Part shown: positions 10,623-19,429 of the stretch, piece after piece
Layout: every line of letters begins with the position of its first letter
Position numbering within the stretch: position 1 is the first letter of the stretch
Notes under the pieces: generated by a model
Told to the model about the DNA's origin: nothing
The model's database searches: none
What the model saw: only the letters and a program-made list of their open reading frames with translations
Source: Candidatus Eremiobacterota bacterium
GTDB lineage: Bacteria > Vulcanimicrobiota > Vulcanimicrobiia > Vulcanimicrobiales > Vulcanimicrobiaceae
Assembly (NCBI GenBank): GCA_019235885.1
Contig: JAFAKB010000049.1
Span: 83,674 to 147,673, forward strand
Reading direction: 5' to 3'
Length of the DNA: 64,000 bases
Program-made: the position numbers and the translations under genes

Positions 10623-11686
10623 GACGCCGCGGCGCCCGCTTCGCGCAGCCCTGTTGCAGCATCGACGGCAGCGACCGCTGCGTCGGCGACGGCGGCGCGA
10701 ATCGGGCGGAGGTCCGTGCGGCCGAAATGCACGGCGTTCGTGAGCAAGACGACGTTCAGGTCGCGCTCGGGATCGATCCACATCGACGTGCCGGTGAAGC
10801 CAGTGTGGCCGAACGTGTTCGGCGACATCAGCGGGCCGCACGAGTTGTCGTCGTTCGTCTTCAGCGCCCAGCCGAGGCCGCGCCGCAGCACCGGATCCCA
10901 GGCTTGCTCGCGCACCGCTTCGCGCGCCAAGCCGACGTCGAGCGGGGTCGGGCGGTTGCGAAGCGCGGCGAGATACCACTCGCCGAGCAGCGCGACGTCG
11001 TGCGCGGTTCCGAACAGGCCGGCGTGGCCGGCGACGCCGCCCATCAGGTGCGCTTTCTCGTCGTGAACGTCGGCTTGGACCCTGCCGCGCCAGGCGTCCG
11101 TCTCGGTGGCCGGGATCGTCGTGCGCTCGCGGCCGCGCGGCCGATAGGCGATCGACGTCGCGCCCCACGCGTGCAGCGTTTGCTCGACGGTGCGCGCGAG
11201 CGTGCGGCGCGCGGCGCGGGCGAGGATCGCGCCGAGCGCGATGAAGCCGAGGTCGCTGTAGATCACCTTCTCGCCGGGCAGCGCGGCGAGCGGTTCGGTC
11301 AAGGCGAACCGTTCGACGTCTTTGTCGAGCAGCGTGCGGTAGTCGGCGCCGCTCTTGAAGCCGGCGTCGTGCGCGAGGATGCGGCGCAGCATGATCGCGG
11401 CGTGCGGCGTGCCGCGCCATTCCGGAACGAGCGTTTCGAGCGATCCGTCGAGCGAGAGCTCGCCGCGCGCGACCAGGTTCAGCGCGATCGTCGACACGAA
11501 GACTTTGGTGATCGAGGCGAGGTCGAAGCGCGTGTCGTTGTAGACCGGAACGGCGGGCTCGTCCGCCCGCGTCCGGCCGAAGGCGCGTTCGTAGCGCAGG
11601 CGCCCGCCTTGCTCGATCCGGACGACCGCGGCGCTGAAGCGCGTGCCGAGCGCGGCGCGAACCGCCGCGCCGGCTTCAGCGAACAG
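10619..11686 (-). CDS. beta-lactamase-family serine hydrolase, probable CTG start
   Basis: Class C beta-lactamase / penicillin-binding-protein-like hydrolase of about 355 aa. Motifs are SITK (catalytic Ser about 58), YSD (tyrosine motif) and HTGFTG (KTG-like box). The first ATG/GTG/TTG in frame is GTG 11497, which would remove the catalytic Ser, and an in-frame stop lies at 11741-11743. The likely start is CTG 11684-11686, with GAGG six bases upstream inside the end of nagZ. It sits between nagZ and anmK, overlapping both, so it probably cuts murein peptides or esters during recycling. A +1 frameshift fusion to NagZ is a less likely alternative. Confidence 0.8.
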   Translation of the reverse strand: MFAEAGAAVRAALGTRFSAAVVRIEQGGRLRYERAFGRTRADEPAVPVYNDTRFDLASITKVFVSTIALNLVARGELSLDGSLETLVPEWRGTPHAAIMLRRILAHDAGFKSGADYRTLLDKDVERFALTEPLAALPGEKVIYSDLGFIALGAILARAARRTLARTVEQTLHAWGATSIAYRPRGRERTTIPATETDAWRGRVQADVHDEKAHLMGGVAGHAGLFGTAHDVALLGEWYLAALRNRPTPLDVGLAREAVREQAWDPVLRRGLGWALKTNDDNSCGPLMSPNTFGHTGFTGTSMWIDPERDLNVVLLTNAVHFGRTDLRPIRAAVADAAVAAVDAATGLREAGAAAS

Positions 11687-13244
11687 CGGCGTCCTCGGCG
11701 ATGCGGACCGGCAGCTCGCCGCGCGGCTCCGCGCGGCCGGTCAGCACGTCGGCGCAGCCCTCGAGCGAGATGGCCTGCGTGCCGTAGATACACATGATCC
11801 GGCGTGCTTGCGGCCACAGCGCCGCGTCGTACGGTGAGCGCGCGGAGACGATCAGCGCGTCGGGTGCGAGCTCCAGAATGCGCGCGACCGCCGCGCTCTG
11901 CGCGGCGTGCAGGTGCGCGTCGCGAGTGACGATCGCGAACTCGCGGTCGCCGAGCGCCGGAACGTGTTCCAGGAGCAGGTCGACGTCGTCGCTTTCGGGC
12001 TCGAGCGGGACGCGCATCACCTCGCTTTTCACGCCGCGGCGCCGCAGCGCGGCGCTGAGCGAGGGTGTTTCTTCCACGCGCTTTCGGGCGCCGGAGAGCG
12101 CCGCGTTGTCGGTGGCGGTTCCTTCGAACGAGATGACGGTGACCGCTTTGTGCGGGCGCAGTCGCGGCTCACCGCGCAGCACGGTGACGGCGCGGCGCGC
12201 GGCTTCGAGCGGCGCGTCCTCGTCGACGGGGCCCTCGTATGCGGCGCGGTTTGCGAGGTGCTCGCGCAAGCGACGGATGCGCGCGTGCGCTTCCTGCAAG
12301 CGCGCCAGCGGAATCTCGCCGTCGTCGACCGCCGTGGCGATCGCGGCGGCGGCTTGGTGCGCGAGCTCGAGCCGGTGGCTGATCCACAAGAGATCCGCGC
12401 CGGCGGCCAGCGCGAGGACGGCGCCGCGCACGGTGCCGACGCCGTGTGCGATCGCGTCCATCTCGAGGCAATCGGTCGCAATGACGCCATCGTACGCGAG
12501 CTCGCCGCGCAGCAAATTTGTCAGCACGGCGGGCGAGAGCGTCGCGGGGCGTTCGGGGTCGAACGCTTCGACGACGACGTGTGCGGTGAGCACGAGGGAT
12601 ACCGCGCCGGCCGCGAGCACGCGCCGGAACGGAATCAGATCGCGCGCGCGCAGCGTCGCCGCGTGGGCGTCGATACGCGGCAGCGCGACGTGCGAGTCCT
12701 CGGCGGTCGAGCCGTGGCCGGGGAAATGCTTCACGGCCGCGGCGACGCCGCCGCGTTCGAGACCGCGCGCGAACGCGCCGGCCAACGCGGCGACGCGCTC
12801 GGGATCGTCGCCGTACGCGCGCGTCGCGATGACCGTGCTGCGCGGCTGCAGCGCGAGATCCGCGACCGGCGCGAGGTCGGCGCTGATCCCGAGGCGCGCG
12901 AGATCGCGCCCGAGCAGCGTGCCGAGCCGTTCCGCCAGCGCGGCGTCGCCGGCCGCGCCGACCGCCATCGCGGACGGAAGCTGCGCGACGCCGTGCTGCA
13001 GCCGCTCGACGCGGCCGCCTTCTTGATCGACCGCGATCAGCGGGGGCGGCGCACCGCTCGCGCGCAGCGCGGCGACGAGCGCGCGCAGCTCGTCCGTCGT
13101 GCCGACGTTGCGCGCGAACAGGATGAACGCGCCCGGTGCGAAGTCGCGCAGCGCGCCGAGCGGGACGTCGGCCAGCGTGCTGCCGGGAAAACCGACTCCG
13201 ATCACGCCGCGTGCGAGCGCCAGCGGATCAGCGGGGAGCGTCAT
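11676..13244 (-). CDS. nagZ: beta-N-acetylhexosaminidase, glycoside hydrolase family 3
   Basis: 522 aa. It releases GlcNAc from GlcNAc-anhydroMurNAc fragments. GH3 signatures: DQEGGRV (73-79), KHFPGHGST (172-180) with the NagZ-type acid/base dyad region DSH (183-185), and the nucleophile Asp at ATDCLEMD (D258). The extra C-terminal domain (about 350-522) resembles the two-domain NagZ layout of Bacillus. No signal peptide is seen, so it acts in the cytoplasm. It is the first gene of the murein salvage operon on the minus strand. Confidence 0.92.
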   Translation of the reverse strand: MTLPADPLALARGVIGVGFPGSTLADVPLGALRDFAPGAFILFARNVGTTDELRALVAALRASGAPPPLIAVDQEGGRVERLQHGVAQLPSAMAVGAAGDAALAERLGTLLGRDLARLGISADLAPVADLALQPRSTVIATRAYGDDPERVAALAGAFARGLERGGVAAAVKHFPGHGSTAEDSHVALPRIDAHAATLRARDLIPFRRVLAAGAVSLVLTAHVVVEAFDPERPATLSPAVLTNLLRGELAYDGVIATDCLEMDAIAHGVGTVRGAVLALAAGADLLWISHRLELAHQAAAAIATAVDDGEIPLARLQEAHARIRRLREHLANRAAYEGPVDEDAPLEAARRAVTVLRGEPRLRPHKAVTVISFEGTATDNAALSGARKRVEETPSLSAALRRRGVKSEVMRVPLEPESDDVDLLLEHVPALGDREFAIVTRDAHLHAAQSAAVARILELAPDALIVSARSPYDAALWPQARRIMCIYGTQAISLEGCADVLTGRAEPRGELPVRIAEDAAVR

Positions 13245-13283
13245 GCGTCGCGCTTCGACGCCTTCCGCGCGCGAACCCGGCGC

Positions 13284-13649
13284 TCAGTGCTTGATCAGGC
13301 GGATGATCTGCGCGACCAGCTTGCCGGCCGTTTTCGAGATGAAGATCTGCACCTTCGATCCCTTCGCGACGTCGGTGATCGAATGATAGCCGGGATCGTC
13401 GGACTGCACGCTCGTCGTCGGCATCGTGGAGACGTCGACGCGGCCCTGTCTCGTCGATTCGACCGTCACCACGCCGCGCGAATAGTCGACGTTCGTCACC
13501 TTGCCTTCGATCACGCCGCCGTCGCGCGCCGCAGCAGTCGCCGCCGCGGTAGGCGCCGGCGAAGGCGCCGCCTGCGCCGCGGCAGGGACGAGAAACAGGC
13601 CCAAAACTAGAACCACGACGAGGCGGGGCATCACCCTGTGATAACGCAT
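13284..13649 (-). CDS. small secreted OB-like protein
   Basis: 121 aa from ATG 13649, chosen because TAAGG overlaps the upstream stop just before it; ATG 13631 is an alternative. The signal peptide MRYHRVMPRLVVVLVLGLFL runs to an A-A-A-Q-A cleavage region. The mature part has a Pro/Ala linker, then a beta-rich stretch (EGKVTNVDYSRGVVTVE) like the small DUF5666-type barrels. Function unknown. It is 8 bp downstream of another small gene on the same strand. Confidence 0.6.
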   Translation of the reverse strand: MRYHRVMPRLVVVLVLGLFLVPAAAQAAPSPAPTAAATAAARDGGVIEGKVTNVDYSRGVVTVESTRQGRVDVSTMPTTSVQSDDPGYHSITDVAKGSKVQIFISKTAGKLVAQIIRLIKH

Positions 13650-13656
13650 GGAAGCC

Positions 13657-13977
13657 TTAGGTTCGTTTCGGCGGCGCAGGCCCGATCGTCCCCACCGAGC
13701 GGAAATATGCTTCGCGTGCGCCGGGCTCGCCCGCTTTCGCGCGCGCCCGCGCCGTCCGCGCTTCGACGATCGTGTCGTCTTGCGCAACTTTACCGCCGAG
13801 CACCAGCCGCAAAGCGAGCAGCGCCTCGTCGGCGGCCCGGGCGCCGACCGTCTCGAGCGCGCGGTAGAACGGCTGTGCGCGCGGATCGGCCGAGCGCTCT
13901 TGCAGCGCGGCGGCGATCGCGTCGGCCTTGCCGGGCCGGCCGTCGAGGAGGTAGCCGTCGAGAGGGTGCAGTTCCAC
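13657..13977 (-). CDS. small cytoplasmic protein of unknown function
   Basis: 106 aa from GTG 13975-13977. Codon use throughout has G or C at most third positions, like neighbouring real genes, and it fills a stretch that would otherwise be empty. It is helical, with LDGYLLDGRPGKADAI at the start and a basic PPKRT end. Its start lies only 4 bp from the start of the divergent protease-like gene. No family is recognised. It is probably transcribed together with the small secreted gene that follows. Confidence 0.55.
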   Translation of the reverse strand: MELHPLDGYLLDGRPGKADAIAAALQERSADPRAQPFYRALETVGARAADEALLALRLVLGGKVAQDDTIVEARTARARAKAGEPGAREAYFRSVGTIGPAPPKRT

Positions 13978-13981
13978 CGGG

Positions 13982-15385
13982 ATGCGATTCGCGGTGCGGG
14001 CTGGTGCGCTTGCCGCGGCGTTCGCGACCCTCGCCGCCGCGCCGCCGTCCGATCCGCTCGCGGCGATCGCTGAAGCGAGCGGCCACCCTGCCGTGCTGCA
14101 CTTCCGCGCCACCGGCACGCACGTCGAGGAAGGCCGCACCGTCGTCACGACGTTCGACCAGCTCGGGACGGCGGCGCTGATCCGGCGCTGCGTCGCGGGC
14201 GTCTGCGGCGGCACTTGGTTTGACGGCTCGCGGCGCTGGACGTTCGGGCTCAACGACGTCCCGCTTCCCGAGGAGGTCGGTGCGGCGACGCTCACCGAGC
14301 GCACGCTCGCGGCGGTCGCCTCGTATGCATTCGCCGAGCCGGCTTTCCGCGCCGGCGGCGGGACAGCCGTGCGGGCGGCCGACGGGCGCTGGCGAGTGCG
14401 GGCGCCCGACGGCGCCGAGCTGCTGGTGACGCTCGACCCGGCGAGCCGCACCGTCCGCCGCGTCGAGCTTCCCGACGGCAGCCCGGTCGCGGTCTATGTC
14501 CGCGACACGCGCGCCGGCGGCGGCGTCTTCCCGCTCGACCGGGCCGGGCCGTTCGAGGCCGGACGGCTGGATCAGGTCACCGTGGTCCGCGAGCCGCTCG
14601 CGCCGCCGGCCGGCGTTCCCGTGACGCTCACCGGCGCGGGCACGTTGGAGCTTGGCTCCGAGCCGATCCCCATCGTTCCGTGCACGGTGGGCGGCAAGCG
14701 CGCGCGCTGTCTGCTCGACAGCGGCGCGACGCCCAGCGCGGTGACGCTGAGCGTCGCCGAGGCGCTCAACTTGGAGCCGCACGGCGAGCTGGAGATCTCC
14801 GGGCTGGCGCGGTTCGCGACCGGCTTCGTCGAGGCCGGGCCGCTGGCGCTCGGCCCGGCCCGGTTCGAGCGCGCGAAGTTCGCCGTGATCCCGCCCTCGA
14901 GCGCGGCCAGCTTCGACGTCGTCGTCGGAAGCGATCTCATGGCTCGGCTGCGACTCGTGTTCGACCGCAGCCGGGGAACCGTGCGCGTTCTGGCCGCCGG
15001 CTCGTCGGCCGCCTCGGCGTCCGCGGCGAAGCTGACGTTCCGGTCCGGCTCGCCGGTGCTCCGGACGACGGTGGGATCACGCGAGATGCCGGCGCTTCTC
15101 GATACGGGGGACCAGGCGGTCCTCTCGTTCGGCTACGCCGCGTACCGTGAGGGAACGCAGTGGCCGGTCGTGTCGCGCGGCGAGGTGCTCGGGGTGGGCA
15201 GCGCCGGCGAAGACGCGTTCTTCGTCGAGGTCCCGGACGTTCAGGTCGGGTCGCTGGCGCTGGGGAAGACGCGGGCCCTCGTCCGGCGCACGCAGACCCT
15301 CGCGCACGTCGGGATCGGGAGCTGGGACCGCTACCTGGTCGATCTGGACGAAGCGGCCGAGCGGGTGGTGTTCAGCCCTCGCTGA
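13982..15385 (+). CDS. secreted retropepsin-like aspartyl protease family protein
   Basis: 467 aa with a signal peptide (about 1-20). Two half-motifs of the aspartyl protease family are visible: LLDSGATPSA near residue 245 and LLDTGDQAV near 374, each followed by the hydrophobic-hydrophobic-G pattern (VVVGSDLM, HVGIGSWD). The N-terminal 200 residues form a separate domain of unknown fold. It probably acts in the periplasm; protease activity is inferred from the Asp motifs. Confidence 0.72.
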   Translation: MRFAVRAGALAAAFATLAAAPPSDPLAAIAEASGHPAVLHFRATGTHVEEGRTVVTTFDQLGTAALIRRCVAGVCGGTWFDGSRRWTFGLNDVPLPEEVGAATLTERTLAAVASYAFAEPAFRAGGGTAVRAADGRWRVRAPDGAELLVTLDPASRTVRRVELPDGSPVAVYVRDTRAGGGVFPLDRAGPFEAGRLDQVTVVREPLAPPAGVPVTLTGAGTLELGSEPIPIVPCTVGGKRARCLLDSGATPSAVTLSVAEALNLEPHGELEISGLARFATGFVEAGPLALGPARFERAKFAVIPPSSAASFDVVVGSDLMARLRLVFDRSRGTVRVLAAGSSAASASAAKLTFRSGSPVLRTTVGSREMPALLDTGDQAVLSFGYAAYREGTQWPVVSRGEVLGVGSAGEDAFFVEVPDVQVGSLALGKTRALVRRTQTLAHVGIGSWDRYLVDLDEAAERVVFSPR

Positions 15386-15423
15386 TCGACGGGTACGCGG
15401 CGTCCGCAGGGTGTCGGTGGGCG

Positions 15424-15690
15424 CTAGTCCAGGTCGGCTTCGAGCGCTTCGGCAGTCCGCTGCATCACCTTCGCCAGCAGCGCGATCGCGCCGGCGCGGT
15501 TCGTGTTGAGCAGCATGTACTGCATGCGGTCGTTGGGGTGCAGCACGACGAAAACGCCCTTGCTGCCCTGCGTGATCGAGTGGAGGATGCGGTCGATGAA
15601 CGCCTTGTCCTCGTCGTCGAGCTGGACCGCACCGCCCTCTTCCTTGAGGAGGTCGCGGAGGAAAATATCGAGATTCTCTGGGCAATCCAT
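15424..15690 (-). CDS. small conserved-type protein of unknown function
   Basis: 88 aa, ATG start. Acidic N-terminus (MDCPENLDIFLRDLLKEEGG), a central strand pair around KGVFVVLHPNDRMQYMLL, and a C-terminal helix. No signal peptide or membrane segment. No family recognised. It is convergent with the protease-like gene and shares a 184 bp divergent control region with mscL. Confidence 0.6.
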   Translation of the reverse strand: MDCPENLDIFLRDLLKEEGGAVQLDDEDKAFIDRILHSITQGSKGVFVVLHPNDRMQYMLLNTNRAGAIALLAKVMQRTAEALEADLD

Positions 15691-15874
15691 AGCGCGAAAA
15701 ACACCCTCGTTCGGTACGAGCGTTGTCTTGTTGTGGTATCGGCCGAACGGCGGGAAAGTGAAGGCCCCACGTCAAGACTGAGTAAGGACCCCGAGGGTTC
15801 GACCCTGCCGTCGGTGCGGCTCGCTTAGGAAAGAACGATCCGCGTCTGCGCCGCGGTTCCCGAAGGAGGCTGCT

Positions 15875-16294
15875 ACGTTCAAAGGATTCGGCGCGTTCAT
15901 CGCGCGCGGCAACGTGATCGACCTTGCGGTCGCCGTGGTGGTCGGTGCGGCGTTCACCGCGGTCGTCAACGCGCTGGTGAAAGACCTGATCACGCCGCTG
16001 ATCGCCGCCTTGGTCGGGAAGCCGGACTTCTCACGGCTCGGCTTCACGCTCAACCACTCGCACTTCCCGCTCGGCGACTTCGTGAACGCGCTGCTGACGT
16101 TCGTCCTCGACGCGCTGGTGATCTACTACCTCATCATCGTGCCGCTCCGGGCCGCCGCCGACCGATTCGAGCCGAGCACGCCGGTGATGGCGCAGAAGAC
16201 GTGCCCCGAGTGCCTGAGCGAGATTCCACAGGACGCGCGCCGCTGCAAGTACTGCACGGCGGTGGTCATACGCGGCGCCGACGCGCGCACTTGA
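15875..16294 (+). CDS. mscL: large-conductance mechanosensitive channel, ACG start
   Basis: 139 aa. Two membrane helices surround a periplasmic loop; the N-terminal FKGFGAFIARGNVIDLAVAV is the conserved pore-lining region. No ATG, GTG or TTG precedes it in frame. GGAGG at 15865-15869 sits five bases before ACG 15875, exactly where homologs have Met, so ACG is the probable start. GTG 15914 would delete the conserved amphipathic helix. The C-terminus carries a CPEC...CKYC zinc-ribbon-like knuckle (about 110-127) seen in some MscL proteins. The channel releases solutes under hypo-osmotic shock. Confidence 0.88.
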   Translation, partial: TFKGFGAFIARGNVIDLAVAVVVGAAFTAVVNALVKDLITPLIAALVGKPDFSRLGFTLNHSHFPLGDFVNALLTFVLDALVIYYLIIVPLRAAADRFEPSTPVMAQKTCPECLSEIPQDARRCKYCTAVVIRGADART

Positions 16295-16298
16295 AGCA

Positions 16299-17600
16299 AT
16301 GACCGACGTCGTCGTGGTCGGCGCCGGCGCCGCGGGGCTCGCCGCGGCGCGCGTTCTCACGCAGCACGGCGCGTCGGTCGCGGTGCTCGAGGCGCGCGAC
16401 CGCATCGGCGGGCGGCTGTTCACCCGCGAGGATCCGGCGCTGCCGGTTCCGGTCGATCTCGGCGGGGAGTTCATCCACGGCGCGGTCCCGGAGACGTTCG
16501 CGCTGCTGCGCGCCGCGGGCAGCGTGGCGATCGACACCGGCGGCACCTCGTACACCTACGAAGACGGCGCGCTGCGGCTGCGCGACGATCCGTTCGAGAT
16601 CATCGCTCGGGTCGTGAGCGGCGCGCGCGAGCTGCGCGAGGACGTCAGCGTCGAAGCGTACTTGCAAAGCATCGGCGACGGTCCGGACGCCGAGCGGGAG
16701 CGGGGCTACACGCGGATGATGGTCGAAGGCTTCGACGCGGCGGATCCCGCGCTCGCCAGCATCTGCGCGATCGCGGCCGAATGGGGCGACGAGAGCGGGC
16801 AAACCTCGCGTCAGTTCCGGCCGCTCGGCGGCTACGCGCGCTTGATGCGCGCGCTGCACGGCGCGCTCGACCCCGCGCGCGCGCAGGTGTCGCTGTCCAC
16901 CACCGTGCACTTGGTGCGGCGCGAGGCCGGCGCGGTTTGCGTCGACGCGACCCGCGCGACGGGAACGGAAGTTTCGATCGCCGCGCGCGCCGCGATCGTG
17001 ACGCTGCCGGTCGGCGTGCTGAAGGCGAACGCGGTGCGCTTCGAGCCGCCGCTGCCGCCGCCGAAGCTCGACGCGCTCGCGAAGCTGTTGATGGGCCCGG
17101 TGGTCCGGCTCGTGCTGCGCTTCCGCACCGCCTTCTGGGAGCGCGTGCGCGAGGGAACGTATCGCGACGGCTCCTTCTTCTTGCGACCCGAAGGCTCGTT
17201 TCCGGCGATCTGGACGCTCTTGCCGCTGCGCGTCCCGCTGATGAACGCGTGGGCCGGCGGGCCGAAAGCCGCGGCGCTCGCGCAGCACGACGAACGCGGC
17301 CTCGTCGCCGCCGCGCTGCACGACCTGCGCGTGCTCTTCGGTGAGGAGATCGATCCGGCCGGCGAGCTCGAAGCCGTCTACACGCACGACTGGCAGCGCG
17401 ACCCGCGCTCGCGCGGCGCGTACAGCTACGTCGCCGTCGGCGGAACCGGCGCTCGCGCCGCGCTCGCCGCGCCGGTCGACGACGTCCTCTTCTTCGCGGG
17501 CGAAGCGACCTCGCCGGTCGGCGAAGCCGGCACCGCCGGCGGCGCCCTCCAAACCGGCGAACGCGCCGCCCACGAAGCGCTGGCCATGCTGCGTCTCTAG
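16299..17600 (+). CDS. FAD-dependent amine oxidase family protein
   Basis: 433 aa flavin monoamine-oxidase-like protein. It has the Rossmann VVVGAGAAGLAAARVL motif at residues 5-20, the ARDRIGGR loop, GGEFIHG and the C-terminal FAD motif FFAGEATSPVGEAGTAGGAL. No signal peptide. It starts 4 bp after mscL on the same strand. Substrate unknown; polyamines or amino acids are typical for the family. It overlaps the convergent acyl-CoA ligase gene by 4 bp. Confidence 0.82.
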   Translation: MTDVVVVGAGAAGLAAARVLTQHGASVAVLEARDRIGGRLFTREDPALPVPVDLGGEFIHGAVPETFALLRAAGSVAIDTGGTSYTYEDGALRLRDDPFEIIARVVSGARELREDVSVEAYLQSIGDGPDAERERGYTRMMVEGFDAADPALASICAIAAEWGDESGQTSRQFRPLGGYARLMRALHGALDPARAQVSLSTTVHLVRREAGAVCVDATRATGTEVSIAARAAIVTLPVGVLKANAVRFEPPLPPPKLDALAKLLMGPVVRLVLRFRTAFWERVREGTYRDGSFFLRPEGSFPAIWTLLPLRVPLMNAWAGGPKAAALAQHDERGLVAAALHDLRVLFGEEIDPAGELEAVYTHDWQRDPRSRGAYSYVAVGGTGARAALAAPVDDVLFFAGEATSPVGEAGTAGGALQTGERAAHEALAMLRL

Positions 17601-19219
17601 TTCACGCGCTTTTCGTGGCTTTTCCATTCGCGTTCGCGCAGGACGTATTTTTGGATCTTGCCGGTTGAGGTTTTCGGCAGCTCGCAGAACTCGAAGGTCT
17701 TCGGGACTTTGAAGGCGGCGATGCGGGCGCGCATGAAGTCGCGCAGCTCCTCGGCTTCCGCACTGCGGCCGGGCTTCAGCGTGACGAACGCTTTCGGGAC
17801 CTCGCCCCACTTCTCGTCCGGCACGGCGACGACGGCGCACTCGAGGATGGCGTCGTGCTCGAGGAGCAGCTTCTCCACCTGCTGCGTCGAGATGTTCTCG
17901 CCGCCGCTGATGATCACGTCCTTCGCGCGGTCGACGATCTCGACGTAGCCGTCGGGGTGGCGCACCGCAACGTCGCCCGAGTGGAACCAGCCGCCGGCGA
18001 ACGCGCGCGCGGTCGCGTCGGCATCGGCGTAGTAGCCCTTCATCACGTTGTTGCCGCGCATGACGATCTCGCCTTGCGTCTTCCCGTCGGCCGGAACGTC
18101 GTTCGATTCCGCATCGACGACGCGCACGTCGCCGGCGCCGAGCGTCACCATCGGGACGCCCTGCCGGCTGCGCAGCCGCGCTCGCTCGGCGGCGGGGAGC
18201 GCGTCCCACTGCGGGCTGTGCCAGGCGCACTCCGTGATCGGGCCGTATGTCTCGGTCAAGCCGTAGACGTGGTGCAGCTCGGCGCCGAGCGCCTCGATCT
18301 GCGCGATCGTCGCCGGCGCGGGCGGCGCGCCGGCCGTCGTGACGACGACGCGGTGGGGGAACGGCACGGTGTCCGGATGGTTCACCAAACCGATCAGCAC
18401 GGTGGGCGCGGCGCAGAAGTGCGTCACGCCTTCGGCGTGCACGGCGTGGTTTATCCCCGCCGCGTCGACCTTGCGCAGGCAGACGTGTGTCGCGCCGGCC
18501 GCGGTAACGGCCCACGGAAAGCACCAGCCGTTGCAGTGGAACATCGGGAGCGTCCAGAGATAGACGCTCTCCGGCCGCAGGTTCGCGTGAAAGATCTCCG
18601 CGAGCGCGTTCAGGTACGCGCCGCGGAACGTGTACATCACGCCTTTCGGCTTGCCGGTCGTCCCGCTGGTGTAGTTGATCGAGATCGTCTCGTCGCCCGC
18701 GCCGGCCTGCGCAGCGCCGGCGCGCGCGGCCAGGGCGGACGGGTCGGCTTCGGCGAGAAAGCGCTCGTACTCGAACGCTCCGTCCGGATTGGATTCGCCC
18801 GGCGCAGCGACGCGGACGCGCGGAATCTCGCTCTCCAGCTTGCCGACGAGCCCGTCGAGCTCGTGGTCGTGCAGCAGCAGCGCGGCGCCGCAGTGGCCGA
18901 GGATGTAGTCGATCTCGCCGGGTGCGAGGCGCGTGTTCAGCGCGCACAGCACGCCGCCGGCAAGCGGCACGGCAAACGTGGCCTCGAGCACCATCGAAGT
19001 GTTCGGAGCCAGCACGGCGACGCGCTCGCCGGCCTGGATCCCCGTCGCCTGCAGCGCCGCGGCGAGCCGCCGCACGCGGTCGAGAAACTCCGGATAGGTC
19101 CGCCGCGCCGGACCGTCGACGACGGCGAGCTTGTCGGGATAGACGAACGCCGCGCGCTCCAAGAAGTCGAACGGGTCGAGCACGCGCTGGTGGACGACGG
19201 CGGATGCAAGCGTGTCCAT
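17597..19219 (-). CDS. acyl-CoA synthetase (AMP-forming), fatty-acid CoA ligase type
   Basis: 540 aa from ATG 19219. It activates a carboxylic acid to acyl-CoA through an acyl-AMP. ANL-superfamily motifs: the P-loop YTSGTTGKPKG (183-193), YGLTETYGP, GWFHSGDVAVRHPDGYVEIV and the C-terminal Lys motif PKTSTGKIQK. The layout resembles medium/long-chain AlkK-type ligases. No strong ribosome site is visible, and upstream in-frame codons exist, but homology begins here. Chain length specificity cannot be read from the sequence. Confidence 0.87.
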   Translation of the reverse strand: MDTLASAVVHQRVLDPFDFLERAAFVYPDKLAVVDGPARRTYPEFLDRVRRLAAALQATGIQAGERVAVLAPNTSMVLEATFAVPLAGGVLCALNTRLAPGEIDYILGHCGAALLLHDHELDGLVGKLESEIPRVRVAAPGESNPDGAFEYERFLAEADPSALAARAGAAQAGAGDETISINYTSGTTGKPKGVMYTFRGAYLNALAEIFHANLRPESVYLWTLPMFHCNGWCFPWAVTAAGATHVCLRKVDAAGINHAVHAEGVTHFCAAPTVLIGLVNHPDTVPFPHRVVVTTAGAPPAPATIAQIEALGAELHHVYGLTETYGPITECAWHSPQWDALPAAERARLRSRQGVPMVTLGAGDVRVVDAESNDVPADGKTQGEIVMRGNNVMKGYYADADATARAFAGGWFHSGDVAVRHPDGYVEIVDRAKDVIISGGENISTQQVEKLLLEHDAILECAVVAVPDEKWGEVPKAFVTLKPGRSAEAEELRDFMRARIAAFKVPKTFEFCELPKTSTGKIQKYVLREREWKSHEKRVN

Positions 19220-19429
19220 GGGAACATGTTCGCAGTCTCGCTCTATGACCCTCGCGAGGCAAGATCCACTCTCCCGAATTACGAGACGCCTACCTTTCGC
19301 CGCCAATGAGGAGGGCGGCGCCGACACCCGGCCAAAGGACCTTAGCTAGCCGACCAACTCTACCGCATCCCAGCACGTCGCTATCTCCTAGTCCGCGGAC
19401 TCATACTGAAGAAATAGGAGAAACTCGGG

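Noticed and set aside
19320..19380. tRNA remnant (CTAGCCGACCAACTCTACCGC) marking the island border
   Set aside because: The piece resembles a reversed D-arm but no acceptor, anticodon or T-arm partner exists, and no second copy is found on the other side of the island.
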